The translations under genes were made by a program, and so were the position numbers. 64,000 bases of DNA. It comes from Luidia sarsii. Its lineage: Eukaryota; Echinodermata; Asteroidea; Paxillosida; Luidiidae. The notes beneath the pieces are model-generated. The model was given only the letters and a program-made list of their open reading frames with translations, ran no database searches and was not told the origin of the DNA. Location: the NCBI GenBank assembly GCA_949987565.1, contig OX465118.1:6997296-7061295 (forward strand), given 5' to 3'. This document shows positions 10,001 through 22,500 of the stretch, piece by piece. Position 1 is the stretch's first letter; every line of letters starts with the position of its first letter.

Positions 10001-11990
10001 TCCCCCTCTTCCCCTCTTCCCCTCTTCCCCTCTTCCCCTCTTCTCCTCTTCCCCTCTCCCTCTCCCTCTCCCTTTCCCCTTCCCCTCTCACTCTCACTCT
10101 CCCCCTCTTCCTCTCACCAGAGAACTTCCGGGCCCTGTGCACAGGAGAGAAGGGCTTTGGCTACAAGGGCTCCGTCTTCCACCGTGTGATCACGGACTTC
10201 ATGTGCCAGGGAGGTGACTTCACCCGCGGCAATGGCACTGGCGGCAAAAGCATCTACGGCGAGAAGTTTGCCGACGAGAACTTCAAGTTGAAGCACGAGG
10301 AGCCTGGTAGGTCATTCCGCAAGGTTCCTCTGCCCAACTCAAGTGAAATACAGTTTGTTGTTATTGTTTGGATGTACATTGTACCTACATGTAGATACTT
10401 AATATTGATCCTCAAACCACATGTCACTTGGATGTCCAATTTAATGGAACATTGGGGAGTGATACTGTGCTAATGCTTAGAGCATGGTATGGTAGGTATA
10501 TCAATTTGTACTAACTGAAGGTCGAATATGATTAGTCACGTCACCTATGCGACGTCACACAGAAGCATGTTTAAAAAAAAATCACCTTGCAAAGCCTGTG
10601 AATTCTGAACATTTAAAATGTTCATTTCTTTAACACACACTTTATATAGATCTATGACTAAGAAAGAAAATCAATATCAAATCAGATCAATCAAGATCTC
10701 ACAGAAAGTTTAGTTTTTATGTATTTCAATTTTTGATCACGTCTGGTCTGGTATTCAAAGAATGGCCCTGGAGTGTCATTGATATTCCGGGGTACATGTA
10801 CTTTTTATTAGTAGCATAACTAGCATTGTTGATGTTCATATTGCACCCCAAAATGTGACTGGTTTTAACACAAGGAGGAGGTTTTTTTTCAAAGAGCCAC
10901 TGAAACACCCACATTTGCAGAGGCATAAAATCCACGTAAGGTTGACAGGAGCTTTTATTGTTAATCCCTTGACGGCGGGATTATTTTAGTGCCAATTAAG
11001 GCTGTTGTCGACAAGGCTTGTGTCGACATTGTTGTCGACAAAGAAATATCCCGACATGTTGACAAGGTTTTTCGGTTGTCGACAAAAACAATAAAATACA
11101 TTAGCCTACCTCATAATGGCCATAGAATCTCTGAAAAGAAGGGAATAAAAAGGGAACAAAAAATCCTAAAATTGTGCGTTGAGCATTTCATTTTTGCTTA
11201 TCCACGCCGCAAAATAATAGTTACTAAATATGTTGGAAGTTGGAAATGATCGCGATGCGACCAAAGAAAATCATTCACCGAATGCATTTTGCCATTATGA
11301 TGTACACGTTTCTATGGCCGGTCGTCAGCTGTACAGTAGCTGGTGTACGTTGCTGCATCGCATGTATTAAATAATACACATGCGTACGGGATACCAGTGA
11401 AATGCAGAGATCGGGAAAGATCATGGACGTCCGAGGGAAGGATCGAGAAATGAGATCGCTCGTGCGTCGCGGTCGGTACTTAGCTGAAAGTAGCAGCGTA
11501 TTTGGTTCCAAAATCCCGGCAGCCGCGTATTTCATTTCGTTGAAAAACGGACCGGAAGTACATTATGTACATCGGAAAAAGGCCTCCTTTGTCGCATACG
11601 TTCAAGGTTTGTCTGAATGTATGGCTGAATACGCGGCCTCCTCTGTTTTTTGGCCCAATACGCGGCTGGTTTTTGGGTGCCCAATACGCGGCTGGTTTTT
11701 TGGCTGGTTGGGGGGGTCCTATTTTTCACATAAGCTTCGGGATTTCTGGAATGACTGCTCACCCACCCACTTCTCCCACAGGTTTCTTGTCCATGGCCAA
11801 CTCAGGGCCCAACACCAACGGCTCGCAATTCTTCATCACCACCGTCAAGACGGCCTGGCTGGACGGCAAGCACGTGGTCTTCGGGAAGGTGATAGACGGC
11901 ATGGATGTTGTCAGAAAAGTCGAGTCATTCGGCTCCGACAGTGGCACGACCTCCAAGAAGATCATTGTTGCCGACTGCGGCCAGCTCTAA
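7077..11990 (+). CDS. PPIA: Peptidyl-prolyl cis-trans isomerase, cyclophilin A type
   Basis: Four coding exons (7077-7145, 9380-9410, 10121-10306, 11782-11990) join to 495 nt, 164 aa. This is the size of single-domain cytosolic cyclophilins, which catalyse cis-trans isomerisation of Xaa-Pro bonds. All introns are GT-AG, and the 31-nt second exon matches vertebrate PPIA. The protein starts [14 protein letters not shown]. Catalytic blocks are present: FHRVI with the active-site Arg, [24 protein letters not shown], and [12 protein letters not shown] with the Trp expected for cyclosporin binding. It ends IIVADCGQL. There is no signal peptide, targeting tail or extra domain, so it should be cytosolic. 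Introns 1 and 2 are full of repeats, and intron 2 is almost entirely a CT tract. A related small cyclophilin paralogue is possible, but the family call is firm. Confidence 0.97.
7230..7345 (+). mobile_element. GAAACGTC element, non-palindromic copy in PPIA intron 1
   Basis: It carries the 5' part (ACAAAAATGTTGCAAACTGC onward) and one arm ending CTTTCTCAAAGGCAGAG, without the second arm. It lies 85 bp after the exon 1 donor site. Confidence 0.7.
7415..8735 (+). repeat. Three tandem copies of a TAGTCCGAG-headed repeat in PPIA intron 1
   Basis: Copies start at 7415, 7936 and 8432, each with TAGTCYGAGTAACTTGGACC. They share internal blocks in the same order: GATTCAGTGAGAATCACAGA (copies 1 and 2), AGAAATTTCCCCTCA and GGCCATCTTGGATTT. 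Copies 1 and 3 also share a distal GC-rich part with CAAAGCAACGTCC. The same head forms complete foldback elements at 26946-27082 and 50596-50692, so these are probably larger members of that family. Confidence 0.7.
8031..8096 (+). repeat. 12-bp tandem repeat (CATGGGTCCCAA)
   Basis: About five copies of a 12-bp unit lie inside the second TAGTCC-headed repeat and are absent from its neighbours. It is a local expansion inside the intron. Confidence 0.85.
8735..9033. repeat. Inverted repeat with ~125-bp arms in PPIA intron 1
   Basis: The arm at about 8736-8860 (GTCTGGGTACCGG, CTGTGGGGCTCT, GACTGTTTCCTGAAAA, GCAAAGCAACGTCC) returns inverted at about 8905-9032, with a spacer of about 45 bp. The arms are GC-rich and diverged by a few percent or more. 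One arm also matches the distal part of the first TAGTCC-headed repeat near 7790-7890. Confidence 0.8.
9494..10118 (+). repeat. ~620-bp polypyrimidine tract filling PPIA intron 2
   Basis: Almost uninterrupted CCCTCT-type repeats run from just after the exon 2 donor region to the CACCAG acceptor at 10120. On the coding strand this is an extreme extension of the usual pyrimidine tract. Possible branch adenines occur in CTCAC words around 10088-10100. Long ORFs in all frames here encode only Ser/Pro/Leu runs and are artefacts. Confidence 0.9.
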
Positions 11991-12231
11991 GCCCGCGGCC
12001 CACCCATGGGGGGAAATGAAAGTCGGGAAATGTGGGATGTGGGACAAAACTAAATTTGAAGAAAAAAACAACATAGCTTTTATTAGTCTGTTCCTCCACT
12101 ACCAAGGAACTTGACCAGTGGACATATTTCTAGGACAAACTACATATGAATTGAAAACAAAACGGTGGTTCTAATACACACTGAGACACACACGCACATT
12201 GTCCCCTCCCCTCTCCTCACAAGCAACCTTA

Positions 12232-12237
12232 AATAAA
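12232..12237 (+). terminator. Poly(A) signal for PPIA
   Basis: AATAAA lies 242 nt after the stop codon in AT-rich sequence on the coding strand. It is the first canonical signal downstream. Confidence 0.6.
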
Positions 12238-13039
12238 CATTAATTTTTGTGTGGCATACTGCTCCTAGTTCTTTGTCTCTAGTATGAAGGTGTTTCACTT
12301 TTTTTCCTAAACTTGGTCTCATTTTTTAGAAAGAAGAGACAAGAATATAGAGAATGGCTGGACGATGTTTGATGCATTTTGTTCTGACACCAATTGGTAT
12401 AAAATCTTCTTTTTGTTAGGATATATGTATGTTTCAAATGATGTGTTTTTTGCTCCAGGATATCAATGCTATAGCTGAACTATTTAGGCACTGAAAGTGC
12501 AAATTCTGGTTTTAATATTGGCTAATAAGTGTTAGTTTCAATTTACAGGATGTCAATTAATGCTGGGATACATATGTAACATTACAGACTTTTTCTGAAG
12601 GGAAAAATGTAAGTAATAAGTAAGTAATACAAAGGTAATACAAAGACAAATCAGTTGTTATCACTGAATGACTCAACACACTGATTACTCTTCCATAATG
12701 TCGGAAAAAGACAGCAGAATTGCATCAATTCTCCTTGTCTTTTCTTTTTTAATTCATTTTATATTGCTTTACTACAACCACCTCCCCACCCACCCACTTT
12801 TGTTCCTGATCCAAGATTTGTTTCGCTTCCCCAAAATGAGTGTTTTGTGAAGTGGTCTGACCCTTTGTAGGTATACTCTATATCCAGTGGCCTCTGTCAG
12901 CATATCAATAGAAATGTGGAATAAAAAGTTGTAGAGCACCTGAATATGAGACAAACATTGTGCCTAGGTTTTTTTTTTTTGTGAGTTTTGTTGCAAGACG
13001 GGTTGATTTCTCATGAAATGATCCTGACTGTCATGACCA

Positions 13040-13270
13040 AAATTGCAAATTTAGAGGCCCATTGAGTGGTCAATTTCGCCATACTTATTGTAGCTTACTA
13101 TCATTGAGCAATGCACAGAAACTACACGGCCTATCACAACTTACGATTAATTGTAAGTTGAGTTGCAGTGCATTCTAAGGCTTAGTGAAATCCACTCTTG
13201 ATGGTTTGATCCTAGTAGATGGGTTTCCGTGCATCACTTATTGTCTTGCGATTGATCCTAAGTTACGATG
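13040..13270. repeat. GTAAGTTG-family dispersed repeat, copy 1
   Basis: It is recognised by GTGAAATCCACTC, a run of diverged TTACGAT/ATCGTAA inverted words and a TTGTCTTGCGATTGATC block. Copies lie at 17050-17207, 25733-25890 and about 44230-44590. The last copy is interrupted by a foldback element. It is probably a small DNA transposon derivative. Confidence 0.6.
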
Positions 13271-14504
13271 GGTCTGATGGAATCGTACACTGGCCCTCTG
13301 AATGACTGGACTTCATTCCGGCCGTTATCTTAAAAAACATTGGGTCCTAGGAACCCTAAAATCAGACCACCTTTGGGAAATTCTATGATAAAACGGCCAA
13401 CTAATATTTGAACCAGGATGTGAACCAAGGCCCCTGGTCCCACGTAGCAGCGCTCTTACCTGAGCTGTCCAACCCATAGATAGAGAGGGGGGGGTCTTGC
13501 AAATAGTCAAGTATGTACCTCTACTATAGTCAACTATATCGACTGCAGTCAACTACGGTATCTCAAAAGCAAATGAACTATACTGCTTTTAAACATACCA
13601 CACTAAATCTCAAGGGATTGCATCCCATTTTTCATTCAAATGAAAAGTTGTTAACCAGAATGAGACGGTCGGGTCATAAGTTGCTCATAGGGAAACCTCA
13701 AGGGGAAAGAAAAAGGAGGTAGACCCCCAAAACTCCTGGAGAACAATCACAGCAGTACTGGAAGCAACTACATGTATCCTGACCTAGAGGGCAGCAGACA
13801 AGAAAGCCTAGGGGTGCAGAGCACTAAATCGAGCTCCCATTGAACACTGTACAAAAACACTCACTTTCAAAGCCAATTATCCCATGCCCAAAAGTCTCTC
13901 AGTTCTTGTAGCTATACTTAAAATTGTAGTTTGAACCTTCATCTCTCATATTCTTTTCAATTTTAGTGCTCTTAGCTTATTAGATTTTTTGCTAATTACC
14001 CCCAGAAAAAAAACACCCCCAGAATGTGTAGCCGTCCAAGCCGAATTTCTGCATGGATTTTGGGATGGACCCCTCCACTTCCACAGCCAAATAGGGCCAC
14101 ATTTAAAGCCGGATGTGGTCCAAATGACATACCAAATTGAAAAGTGAACCCCAGGTTGTCCTAAGTGTCACTTGTTCTACAATTAATTAGCCTCCAAAGA
14201 CCCCTTATTAAAAAAAAGTTGTGGGTACACACTTTATGATAATCAGCTCGGCGGAGCCATCTTGGATGGATTTTGTGTGCTGCACCCCTAGCACAGACAG
14301 GAATGGGGGAATCTCCTTGCAGCCTTACGTCCTAGCTGAGATGAAGAGGACTAACAAACTAAACTGGGATAGGAATACAGGCCTCTGTTTCACCTACCCA
14401 TACTATATCAAGCACCTTCTTGGGGACCTTGCCAAATACTCAGCCATCACTGTTAGAGTGAGGGCGCTAGTCACAACCTTAAGTTAACCCTAACCGGCAT
14501 TGAA

Positions 14505-14690
14505 ACCACAATTAACCACACATGGTTTTTCCTGTGGGAGGATAAGGGCCATGCACCAGGACATTCCACAGCGGGTATGTGAGCCTACAACCCTGTGGGC
14601 ACTGTGGTAAATTGCGGTATACAGTGTGTGTCCTGTGCAGGAGGTACAAAGCGTTAGTAAATGTGCACCATGAATCTCATCATACATCAG
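14505..14690. repeat. Dispersed repeat rich in ACCACA/TGTGGT words
   Basis: It shares GTGAGCCT, ACTGTGGTAAATTG-like and GTATACAGT words with 38060-38390, where similar blocks (GGCTCACATACCACAG, GTGGTATATTGTGG) occur in inverted arrangement. The arrangement suggests an inverted-repeat element, but ends could not be fixed. Confidence 0.4.
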
Positions 14691-15171
14691 AGCAAAATTA
14701 TCAAACCAATTCCTCTGAAACCCATGTGTTCAGCACTTCTAATTAAATTGCCTGGGATATTTTGAGACGTTAACTGTCAGATTAAATCCATACTGGCATC
14801 TGAAATCTCATCAATATGACCACATACAGTGTAATTTATTTCATACAATACAATGCTATGTACACTTTACATAAAGTACATGTATAATCTATCATACAGA
14901 ACAAATACTTACACCATAGTTATACCAGTAACTCCACATGCAATTCGGTACCCAGTGTCTACAGTAAAGGCAAATCTGTCCATACCTACAGATCAAATGC
15001 TTTTCAATATCAAGGGGTAGGGTGAATTAACCTAAGTTTCATGGTCGCCACCCATGTAAGTATTGTACTAAATCATACTGCCATCTTTGGAAATCCACTA
15101 CCATACAGAACAAAATGGTAGAAAAGCATTCAGATGCTGTGACTGGGTCGGCATTTTTACAGAACCCCTTT

Positions 15172-15523
15172 TAAGCAGTGTCCGCACTTGATCTATTGTT
15201 TACCGAGACCGTGGGTAACATTCCAATGGGTAAATCTTCCCGGCGTCCACACTTGGACTATCGACGTGGGTAAATCACCATTACAACCGGTAAAACTTAC
15301 CCTTCTGGCGCACACAAACGCACAACGTCGTGTCAACATTTGACTTTTCGACTCGGTTAAACTGACCTGGTCCAATGCAGGGCACAAGTCACTAGGTTAA
15401 ACGACCCATTCAAGTCGGAGAAAAATGTCCTGGTCTGCCCGCATTGGACTTAAATTGGTCAAGTTACCCATTTGCTCAGTTAGTTTACCCAAAATAAGTC
15501 CAGTGCGGACACGGCTTTAGTGC
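15172..15523. mobile_element. MITE with AAGC-GTGTCCGCACT inverted ends
   Basis: The left end is TTTAAGCAGTGTCCGCACTT and the right end is GTCCAGTGCGGACACGGCTT, which are imperfect inverted repeats. The interior repeats GGTAAA/TTTACC words. A related copy, 29520-29903, sits in RPL34 intron 1 and ends with AAGTCCAGTGGAAACGCGG. Confidence 0.65.
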
Positions 15524-16568
15524 AAGTCATAGTGCAAGTTTAGTGCAAGCTATATCACGCTCGCTCCCCGTACACTGCATCATTACACACAACAAAGTTG
15601 GCAGGCCCTGGGAAGGAGGTTGATGAGCCTGTACTGCACTACTGCGAGATCCAAGATGGCCACCCCTGTACTTCCAGTACCCAATTTACCATCCCAGCAG
15701 AGCTGACATGTTTTTTCATTGTTTTCAAACATTTTCTGGCCTACTAAGATGGCAGTGGCTGGACGTCTGTGAGAAAATCTAACTCACAGTGCCTCAGTCA
15801 CATTAACATAAAAGAGAAAATAAAACTCTAACTAGCCTGCATATCTCACTGCCTCGGCGGGTAAAAAACAACCAATTCACAGCTGGCATTTGACAATTTA
15901 GGAAGTTAACCAGCCATCCATTTTGGACTACATATACAGGGCCAAATTTTCATGGAATCAAGTTACAAGTTAGAATGCATTTTCTGCTAGAGGCACCTGT
16001 TCTCTGCTTACAGAGAGCAATCTGGGGAATTCTGCACATAAGCCCATAAGCAAAAGAATCCTCAGTATCAGAAATGGTAGTGCACAAGGAAATGCCTGGC
16101 TTGTTTTCTGGAATATGCTTCACAGTAAAGTGAAGAAGTTTCTGCTATTATAGTAAGTAGCGTTTTTGTCACTGGTCGCACTAGATTCCATACGATTGAG
16201 CAGAGTATACTTTTCAGAGATTACTCATACACAATGTCACTACTAACTACAGTCTGTTCACTCCAAGTTGAGCGTGGCTACGGCCTCATTAGATGCTGTG
16301 GCATGCCCCCCTCCTCCAGTCCACCCGCAGCCCATTAAATGTCATTATTGCCTGTCGGAGGCCCTAAATTCCACATCGCCACATGAACAAACAGTACACA
16401 GTTCAACCTGTGCTTATGAATAGCCACGTGAACACCAGTGGCAAATTCAGACGGGTGTTGTGAATATGCTCGAGCTCCTCTTAAAGTAAATGGACTGTGC
16501 TCTCGACTTGCTACCTTCACAACTGAACCAGCCCCCAAATATCTGATTCGATAGCAGTCTCCATAGCT

Positions 16569-16729
16569 TAAAATTTAGTGGGCCTGACGTTTCGATCCTA
16601 GCAGGACCTTTCTCAAAGGCAGAGAAAGGTCCTGCTAGGATCGAAACGTCAGGCCCACTAAATTTTAAGATTTGCATTTTGGTAATTTTAGTCAGTAAGC
16701 AGTTTGCAAAATTTTTGTATATCACTTTA
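16569..16729 (-). mobile_element. GAAACGTC element, palindromic copy with 13-bp TSD
   Basis: In minus orientation the element again starts TTAAAGTGATATAC and ends in the palindrome: arms 16567-16613 and 16623-16669, 47 of 47 bases paired, with a 9-nt loop. Target duplications AGTCTCCATAGCT (16556-16568) and AGTCTCCACAGCT (16730-16742) match at 12 of 13 positions. The left duplication overlaps the arm by 2 bp. Confidence 0.85.
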
Positions 16730-17049
16730 AGTCTCCACAGCTGCTGCAAAACACAAAGACCAATGCACACAGACCCAAAGACAAAGTCAGAGCTTGAGCG
16801 AGATTAGAGAATCTGAAAAAAGGGCCTCAAAAGAGTGACTTTGTCCTCAAGTTGATGCTTTTGGCCAACCTTACAACTCTGATTTAATGGTGTACAAAAT
16901 AAATCAATGTAACTGTGCGGCTGCGTGCACGTGTTATTCGCAACAAATAAAGGAACTAGGGAATGGTTACGTTGTCCGCAAAGATTTGGGGACAAATACC
17001 GAGGGCTTTCCTTGTAAAGCATTCAGCACATTTTGAACGATTGTTAAAA

Positions 17050-17207
17050 TGCCCATACTGGGTCCACTTTCATCAAACTCATTGTCACTTACGATCAATC
17101 ACAAGACAATGAGTATCGTACAGAAACTATATGGACTATTGGAACTTACGAAGGGCTATACATCTACATTTATTGCAAAGATTTGTGAAATCCACCCCTG
17201 TTGGTAT
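17050..17207. repeat. GTAAGTTG-family dispersed repeat, copy 2
   Basis: It contains CTTACGATCAATCACAAGAC and TTGTGAAATCCACCCC and aligns with 13040-13270 and 25733-25890. Confidence 0.6.
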
Positions 17208-18119
17208 GCTGTATGTTATTATTTTTTTAAATAAAACAAAACTGTTAGGCAGAATACATACTTTCATCTCTTAGTGCTGGTCGATTAAACGTTTACCACC
17301 AGTTGATACAGAGGGTTATATGCATTACATGTATGCATCTCAACACACTGGGACATATACGGTACATACAGAGGGTGTGTCTAACTTGGGCTATGGATAA
17401 GTCAACTAGAACGGTTGTGGCTCAGTATTATATGCAGTCACTGCCTAAAAGAAGAGAATAAAATCGGAGATTGACAGTGAGGCTGTGTTCCCATTGGTCA
17501 AGCTACTGTAGGGCTGTTTCCACTACACCAAATAAACGCAATTATTTGCATCGAGATTTGAATCTTAATTCATACTCCACTTTTTTGCATGTGAGGACAC
17601 AATAAACGCGATTATAAGTGGGATTTCAATCACGATTCGGACTCCACTATTAGAGAGATTTTTTTCAAATAATCACGTTCATTTGCGACGCAGTGTGTGG
17701 GAACACTCCGCTGAATCGCATTCAGTTTTTTTTTAATCCCACAATGCACTGCTCACGCTCTGATTGACAGGAAGTGCCGTACTTGTTTATATGTCTCCCT
17801 GCATGGCCAATCCTCAAGGACACGCCCACTATTTGACCACAACTGCTAACCGCAATCGGCTCGCGATTTTTTGGCCTGTGTGGACACGAAAAATAAAATA
17901 AATAAATTTGAATCGCGATTCAAATTATTTTCATAGTGGGAATGGCCCTCATGTCTTCCCTGAAGCTGTATCCACTTTGTGTGATCCCCGAGCTGCTGTA
18001 GCCAGTCTGACAACTATCTGTTATTTGCATTTGAATGAAAGTGGGAACGTGATCCCTGGATATGTATGGCAGTTGATGGTTGAATGCTTCTGACTGGTGC
18101 CTCCACCCCAGCAAAGACT

Positions 18120-18295
18120 ACAGTAGTTGACTATTTGGGAAGGTCACCAGCTCAGCTCATCACCAGCTCAGATGGTAAGAGGTAAGAGCGATGGTATGCA
18201 AACCCAGAGGTCTTGGGTTCCGATCCCGGTCCAGCCAAAGTTTTCTTTGCCATTTTTTTTCAATTTGTCTAAAAGTTCCCAGTAAGTGTTTTCTT
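18120..18295 (+). mobile_element. tRNA-derived SINE, plus orientation
   Basis: The head carries CCAGCTCAGATGGTAAGAG (A box) and GGGTTCCGATCCCGGTCC (B box). The tail has TTTCTTTGCCATTTTT, CAATTTGTC and AAAAGTTCCCAGT. A tail-only fragment of the same family lies at 20230-20290. Confidence 0.75.
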
Positions 18296-19172
18296 TATTC
18301 ATTTGACTTCCCTCAAGAATGCCAAAAGTCAATCCAGTGGAGACTCACGGTCAATCTGACATCCCTGTGAAGTTGCCAAGACCTCAATGTGAAACTAACA
18401 TGTGGAACGGACAGTGGGAACAAACCACAAAGCCTGAATAACTCAACAGTGTGGATAACCTTGTTACCAGCCATTCACGGCAAATAAACATTCTGTCAGT
18501 GAAAAAACAAGGCCAAGTGGAAATGCACGGTAGAATGACTTTCTGCAGTGTTGTGGTACATGACCACATGGCCACTGAGGAAAAACCTTTGATGGGAACA
18601 TGGCTTAAGAACAGCATTAGGTCAACTGACATTTTGTAGCATGGTTGGTCATTATATAAATGATATGTAAATGTATAGCCTACATTATTCAATGCCATTT
18701 TCGGGTTCTGGGCTCGCAGAAGACCTACAGTACGTACGTTACTTGAACACCAGAAACATTGCTCTAGTGGCCTGGCTGTTCGGCTGAGAAAAAATTTGAT
18801 TGGCAAGCACTGATAGCTACCCTTTGACCTCGTCAATCAGCCAATAGACGACCGAGTATCAAACACTGCCTCCCAACGACATTAGTCTCTTAATTAGCGA
18901 CTGCCAACAATACTTGGTTGGAAGGGGACATTGGTATCTGAAGAAAATGAAATTAAGCCCAGAGTCTAAAAGCCAACGTTTGTGGGTTTTTGTCTTCCAT
19001 TGGTATAGGTTCGTGTTTTCCCCCAGCCTACAATCTGGCCCTTTTTAAAAAGGAATGTCAATTCCTATCTCCAGCCTTCCCTTCTTTCCTAAGCCCATAA
19101 CCTAGAGTGGCTTTACAGCCTTGTTTTGGGTGAATTTGCATTAAAAAAACCCATAAAAAACAGGTATGGTAT

Positions 19173-19178
19173 TTTATT
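19173..19178 (-). terminator. Candidate poly(A) signal for VTI1A
   Basis: AATAAA on the minus strand lies 342 nt beyond the VTI1A stop codon. It is the nearest canonical signal I found. Confidence 0.45.
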
Positions 19179-19519
19179 AACCATTGACCTGAGATAAAAT
19201 AATAATAATAAAAAAGAAGAAGACAGTTTTATGTAGTGCATCACACCCAGGTCTTGATGTGCTTCACAGGAAACAACGATTGAAAAGCAATTAATGTAAC
19301 AGGTAGGTTTCAAGGAGTGTCATGAATTCATTTCCAGTATTGACAGCTCTGAGGTGATGTGGGAGAGAGTTGGGCCCCTGCCGGTATGCCATCTGGGGGA
19401 CAAAGGTCAAGAGGTCAAGGTTTGTCACTATCACACCATCGCACTGATCGCACCTTCGTCCTAGGTGGAGGCAGAACGGCGGGAGGGAAGGGGTGGATCA
19501 AAGTCGGGACGGCTATGAG

Positions 19520-22500
19520 CTACTTGGGCCTGGCGATGAAGTAGATCACGATGATGATGATTGCGAGGGACATCAAGCCTAGAAATGCCATCAATATGCG
19601 ATTCTGAATTATCCTGCGAAAGACAGACAGACAGAGAGAACGAAAAGCAATAACAAAATTAAGACATATCATGAGCGGGGGATGTTTGTCCTGTGGAAGT
19701 TTGGATGAAAATCACGTGCGTGACTTGGAGCCGCAGAGCAACGATATGTGACCAGGCACAGCATAATGAGGAATAACACCCACTTTTGAGATTTTGAGAT
19801 TTTCTAATGATGTGACAGAGTATACCATTAGCTTTAAAATGATATCAAATTTATTTCCGTATGAACTCTGTTGTAAATAGTACAAGGGGACTTCGCTCGT
19901 TCATTTGGCACCAAACACAATATAGCAGCACCAGTCTAACTCCTCAAAAGCGGCCATTCAAAAAGGCAGGAACTTTATATTTTCATGAAAACAGTACACA
20001 AACACTACCCCGAAATCCTCGGTTTTTTTTCAACATTTAGAGACGGATTTCGGAACAGCCATGTTTTTAAAGAATCTAAATTTGTACATATTTAAGTCGA
20101 AGGTGTTAAATTAAACTGTTTATTTTGCTAAAAAAGAATTATCCTTTCGTGGACGTTCCAATGATATGGTGGTCTGAGCAATCAATCTTCCTTCTTTCCT
20201 GGTCACAGACTATTAGTTCCCTTTAGCAAACAGCCATTTTTTTCAATTTGTTTAGAAGTTCCCAGTCAGTTTTTCATTGATTAATTCTACATACAAACAA
20301 TAATAAAAGTGAGGCAGTGTAAAGGGCAGAAACCTCACAGTTGTTGAGCTCCTAAAAGAAAACGGAACTTTGGAGAAAAAAAAACACAGGCCCAATCTCC
20401 CCCCTGTGGGGACACAGGTATGAGAAGCAAACATTACCTACGCATCATTCCACTTAGAACCCGCGAGCTCTGTCCAATACCGGCATCTGTATCCCTTAAC
20501 TGGGCATGGCAAGAATGAAAAAAGAAAGAAATGCAATATCAAGCTTGGTTAACCCTAACCCCCCTATTGCTGCATGCCTGGAACCCTCCTCAATCCTCCA
20601 CAATCCTCCAATGTGAGTTTGTGCAAGATCCTCACTGCCTCAATCCTCCAATATGAGTTTGTGCATGTACATGTACATGTACCCCACTGCCTCAATCCTC
20701 CACAATCCTCCAATATGAGTTTGTGCATGTACATGTACCCCACTGCCTCAATCCTCCACAATCCTCCAATATGAGTTTGTGCATGTACATATACCCCACT
20801 GCCTCAATCCTCCACAATCCTCCAATATGAATTTGTGCATGTACATGTACCCCACTGCCTCAATCCTCCACAATCCTCCAATATGAGTTTGTGCATGTAC
20901 ATGTACCCCACTGCCTCAATCCTCCACAATCCTCCAATATGAGTTTGTGCATGTACATGTACCCCACTGCCTCAATCCTCCACAATCCTCCAATATGAGT
21001 TTGTGCATGTACATGTACCCCACTGCCTCAATCCTCCACAATCCTCCAATATGAGTTTGTGCATGTACATGTACCCCACTGCCTCAATCCTCCACAATCC
21101 TCCAATATGAGTTTGTGCATGTACATGTACCCCACTGCCTCAATCCTCCACAATCCTCCAATATGAATTTGTGCATGTACATGTACCCCACTGCCTCAAT
21201 CCTCCACAATCCTCCAATATGAGTTTGTGCATGTACATATACCCCACTGCCTCAATCCTCCACAATCCTCCAATATGAGTTTGTGCATGTACAAATTGCC
21301 TCAATCCTCCACAGCTAAGTAAACAATTTTGGGGACCAACAATAAGAAAGACAGGCAACCCTCCACAAAATGCAGACCTTTGAGATTCATGACTTAAGGC
21401 CTTTTTACACTGTCCGTAATCACGGGATTTCGACCCCAAGATTTTTGTTTTAACCCTTTTCGAGTAATGTATAGCGGCGGGTACCGCCTTGCATCAGTAT
21501 TTTTTTTGGATTCAAATGCGAGTCTTAGTCGCTACTCACCCTGGATCTTGATCGCTGGATCTTTTCGCGGTCACGATGGAGGTTGTCCAGAATACCCTGG
21601 CCAAGTTCCTCTGAAACCAGTCAAGTCACAAAAGTCAGGACCAGGGTGCACTACTGAGGAAGACACTTTCTGACTCACAAAACCCATTGTCGTGGAATTT
21701 TCTCATCAAAAGGTTTTCATCTGATCAAAGTTGGATCAATATTTTTCTGCATCGGTTACTTGGAACAGCCAAGTAAATAGCCTATTGACTTCCAAAGGAT
21801 CACTTCCTTTACTCAAGGCTTTCCTCCACTGCATTTCTCATGCTTTTCAAATCTCTGTGCAACCATGCCCTTTGAAATATATTTTCGTGTGTACTTCCAG
21901 ACCCGGGCTGCTTATTCAGTTTGTTTCAATTGTGGTTCACCCGGAAAGCTCAGCGGTACTCTACAAAAGACAGGAACGCTAAAACTCTGCCCTTGCTTTA
22001 AAATGTGTTCACTCAGCCACTGGCCAATTCATTTTTTTAAGGTTTGATTTCTCAAGCTCAGCGAAAAAGCCCACTGGTCAGTTTCTCTGCTGGTCGGCCA
22101 TTAAAATAGATCCACAGTGCAAAGTATTCTCATCAGAGTTTCCACAATCAAAATGAAAACTTTGACTGAATCGGGATTTGATCCCGTCAGTCAGAAGCAT
22201 TCAACCATTAACTGCAGCATACATGTATCTCTCCAGGGATCATGCAACTGCTTTCATTCAAATGAAATTTGAATTTGATTCAAACAGCCAATTGTTGTAA
22301 ACCTGGCTACAGCAGTTCGGGGATCACATAAAGTGGATGCCTCTGGCTGGTGCCCCCACCCCGGCAAAGACTAGTTTACTAGGCCACCCTCTAAGGGCTG
22401 GGATAATCCAGAGGTCTCAGGTCCAGTCCCAGTCCAGTCAAAATTATTCAAAAGTTCCCAGTTTCCAGATCAGAATTTGGCCCTGGAAATTGACCCAAAG

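Larger units (their letters stand above)
12240..19170. other. Intergenic interval between the 3' ends of PPIA and VTI1A
   Basis: I see no supported exon. The content is dispersed repeats: a GTAAGTTG family at 13040-13270 and 17050-17207, a degenerate SINE near 13380-13480, a repeat at 14505-14690, a MITE at 15172-15523, a palindromic GAAACGTC element at 16569-16729 and a SINE at 18120-18295. The rest shows no recognisable structure. Confidence 0.6.

Noticed and set aside
9390..10217. ORFs of 250-350 aa through the CT tract
   Set aside because: They encode only Ser/Pro/Leu repeats, are open in several frames at once and overlap the correctly spliced PPIA exon 3.
20580..21306. CRISPR-like array
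   Set aside because: The units are contiguous near-identical 56-bp repeats without variable spacers, in a eukaryotic intron.
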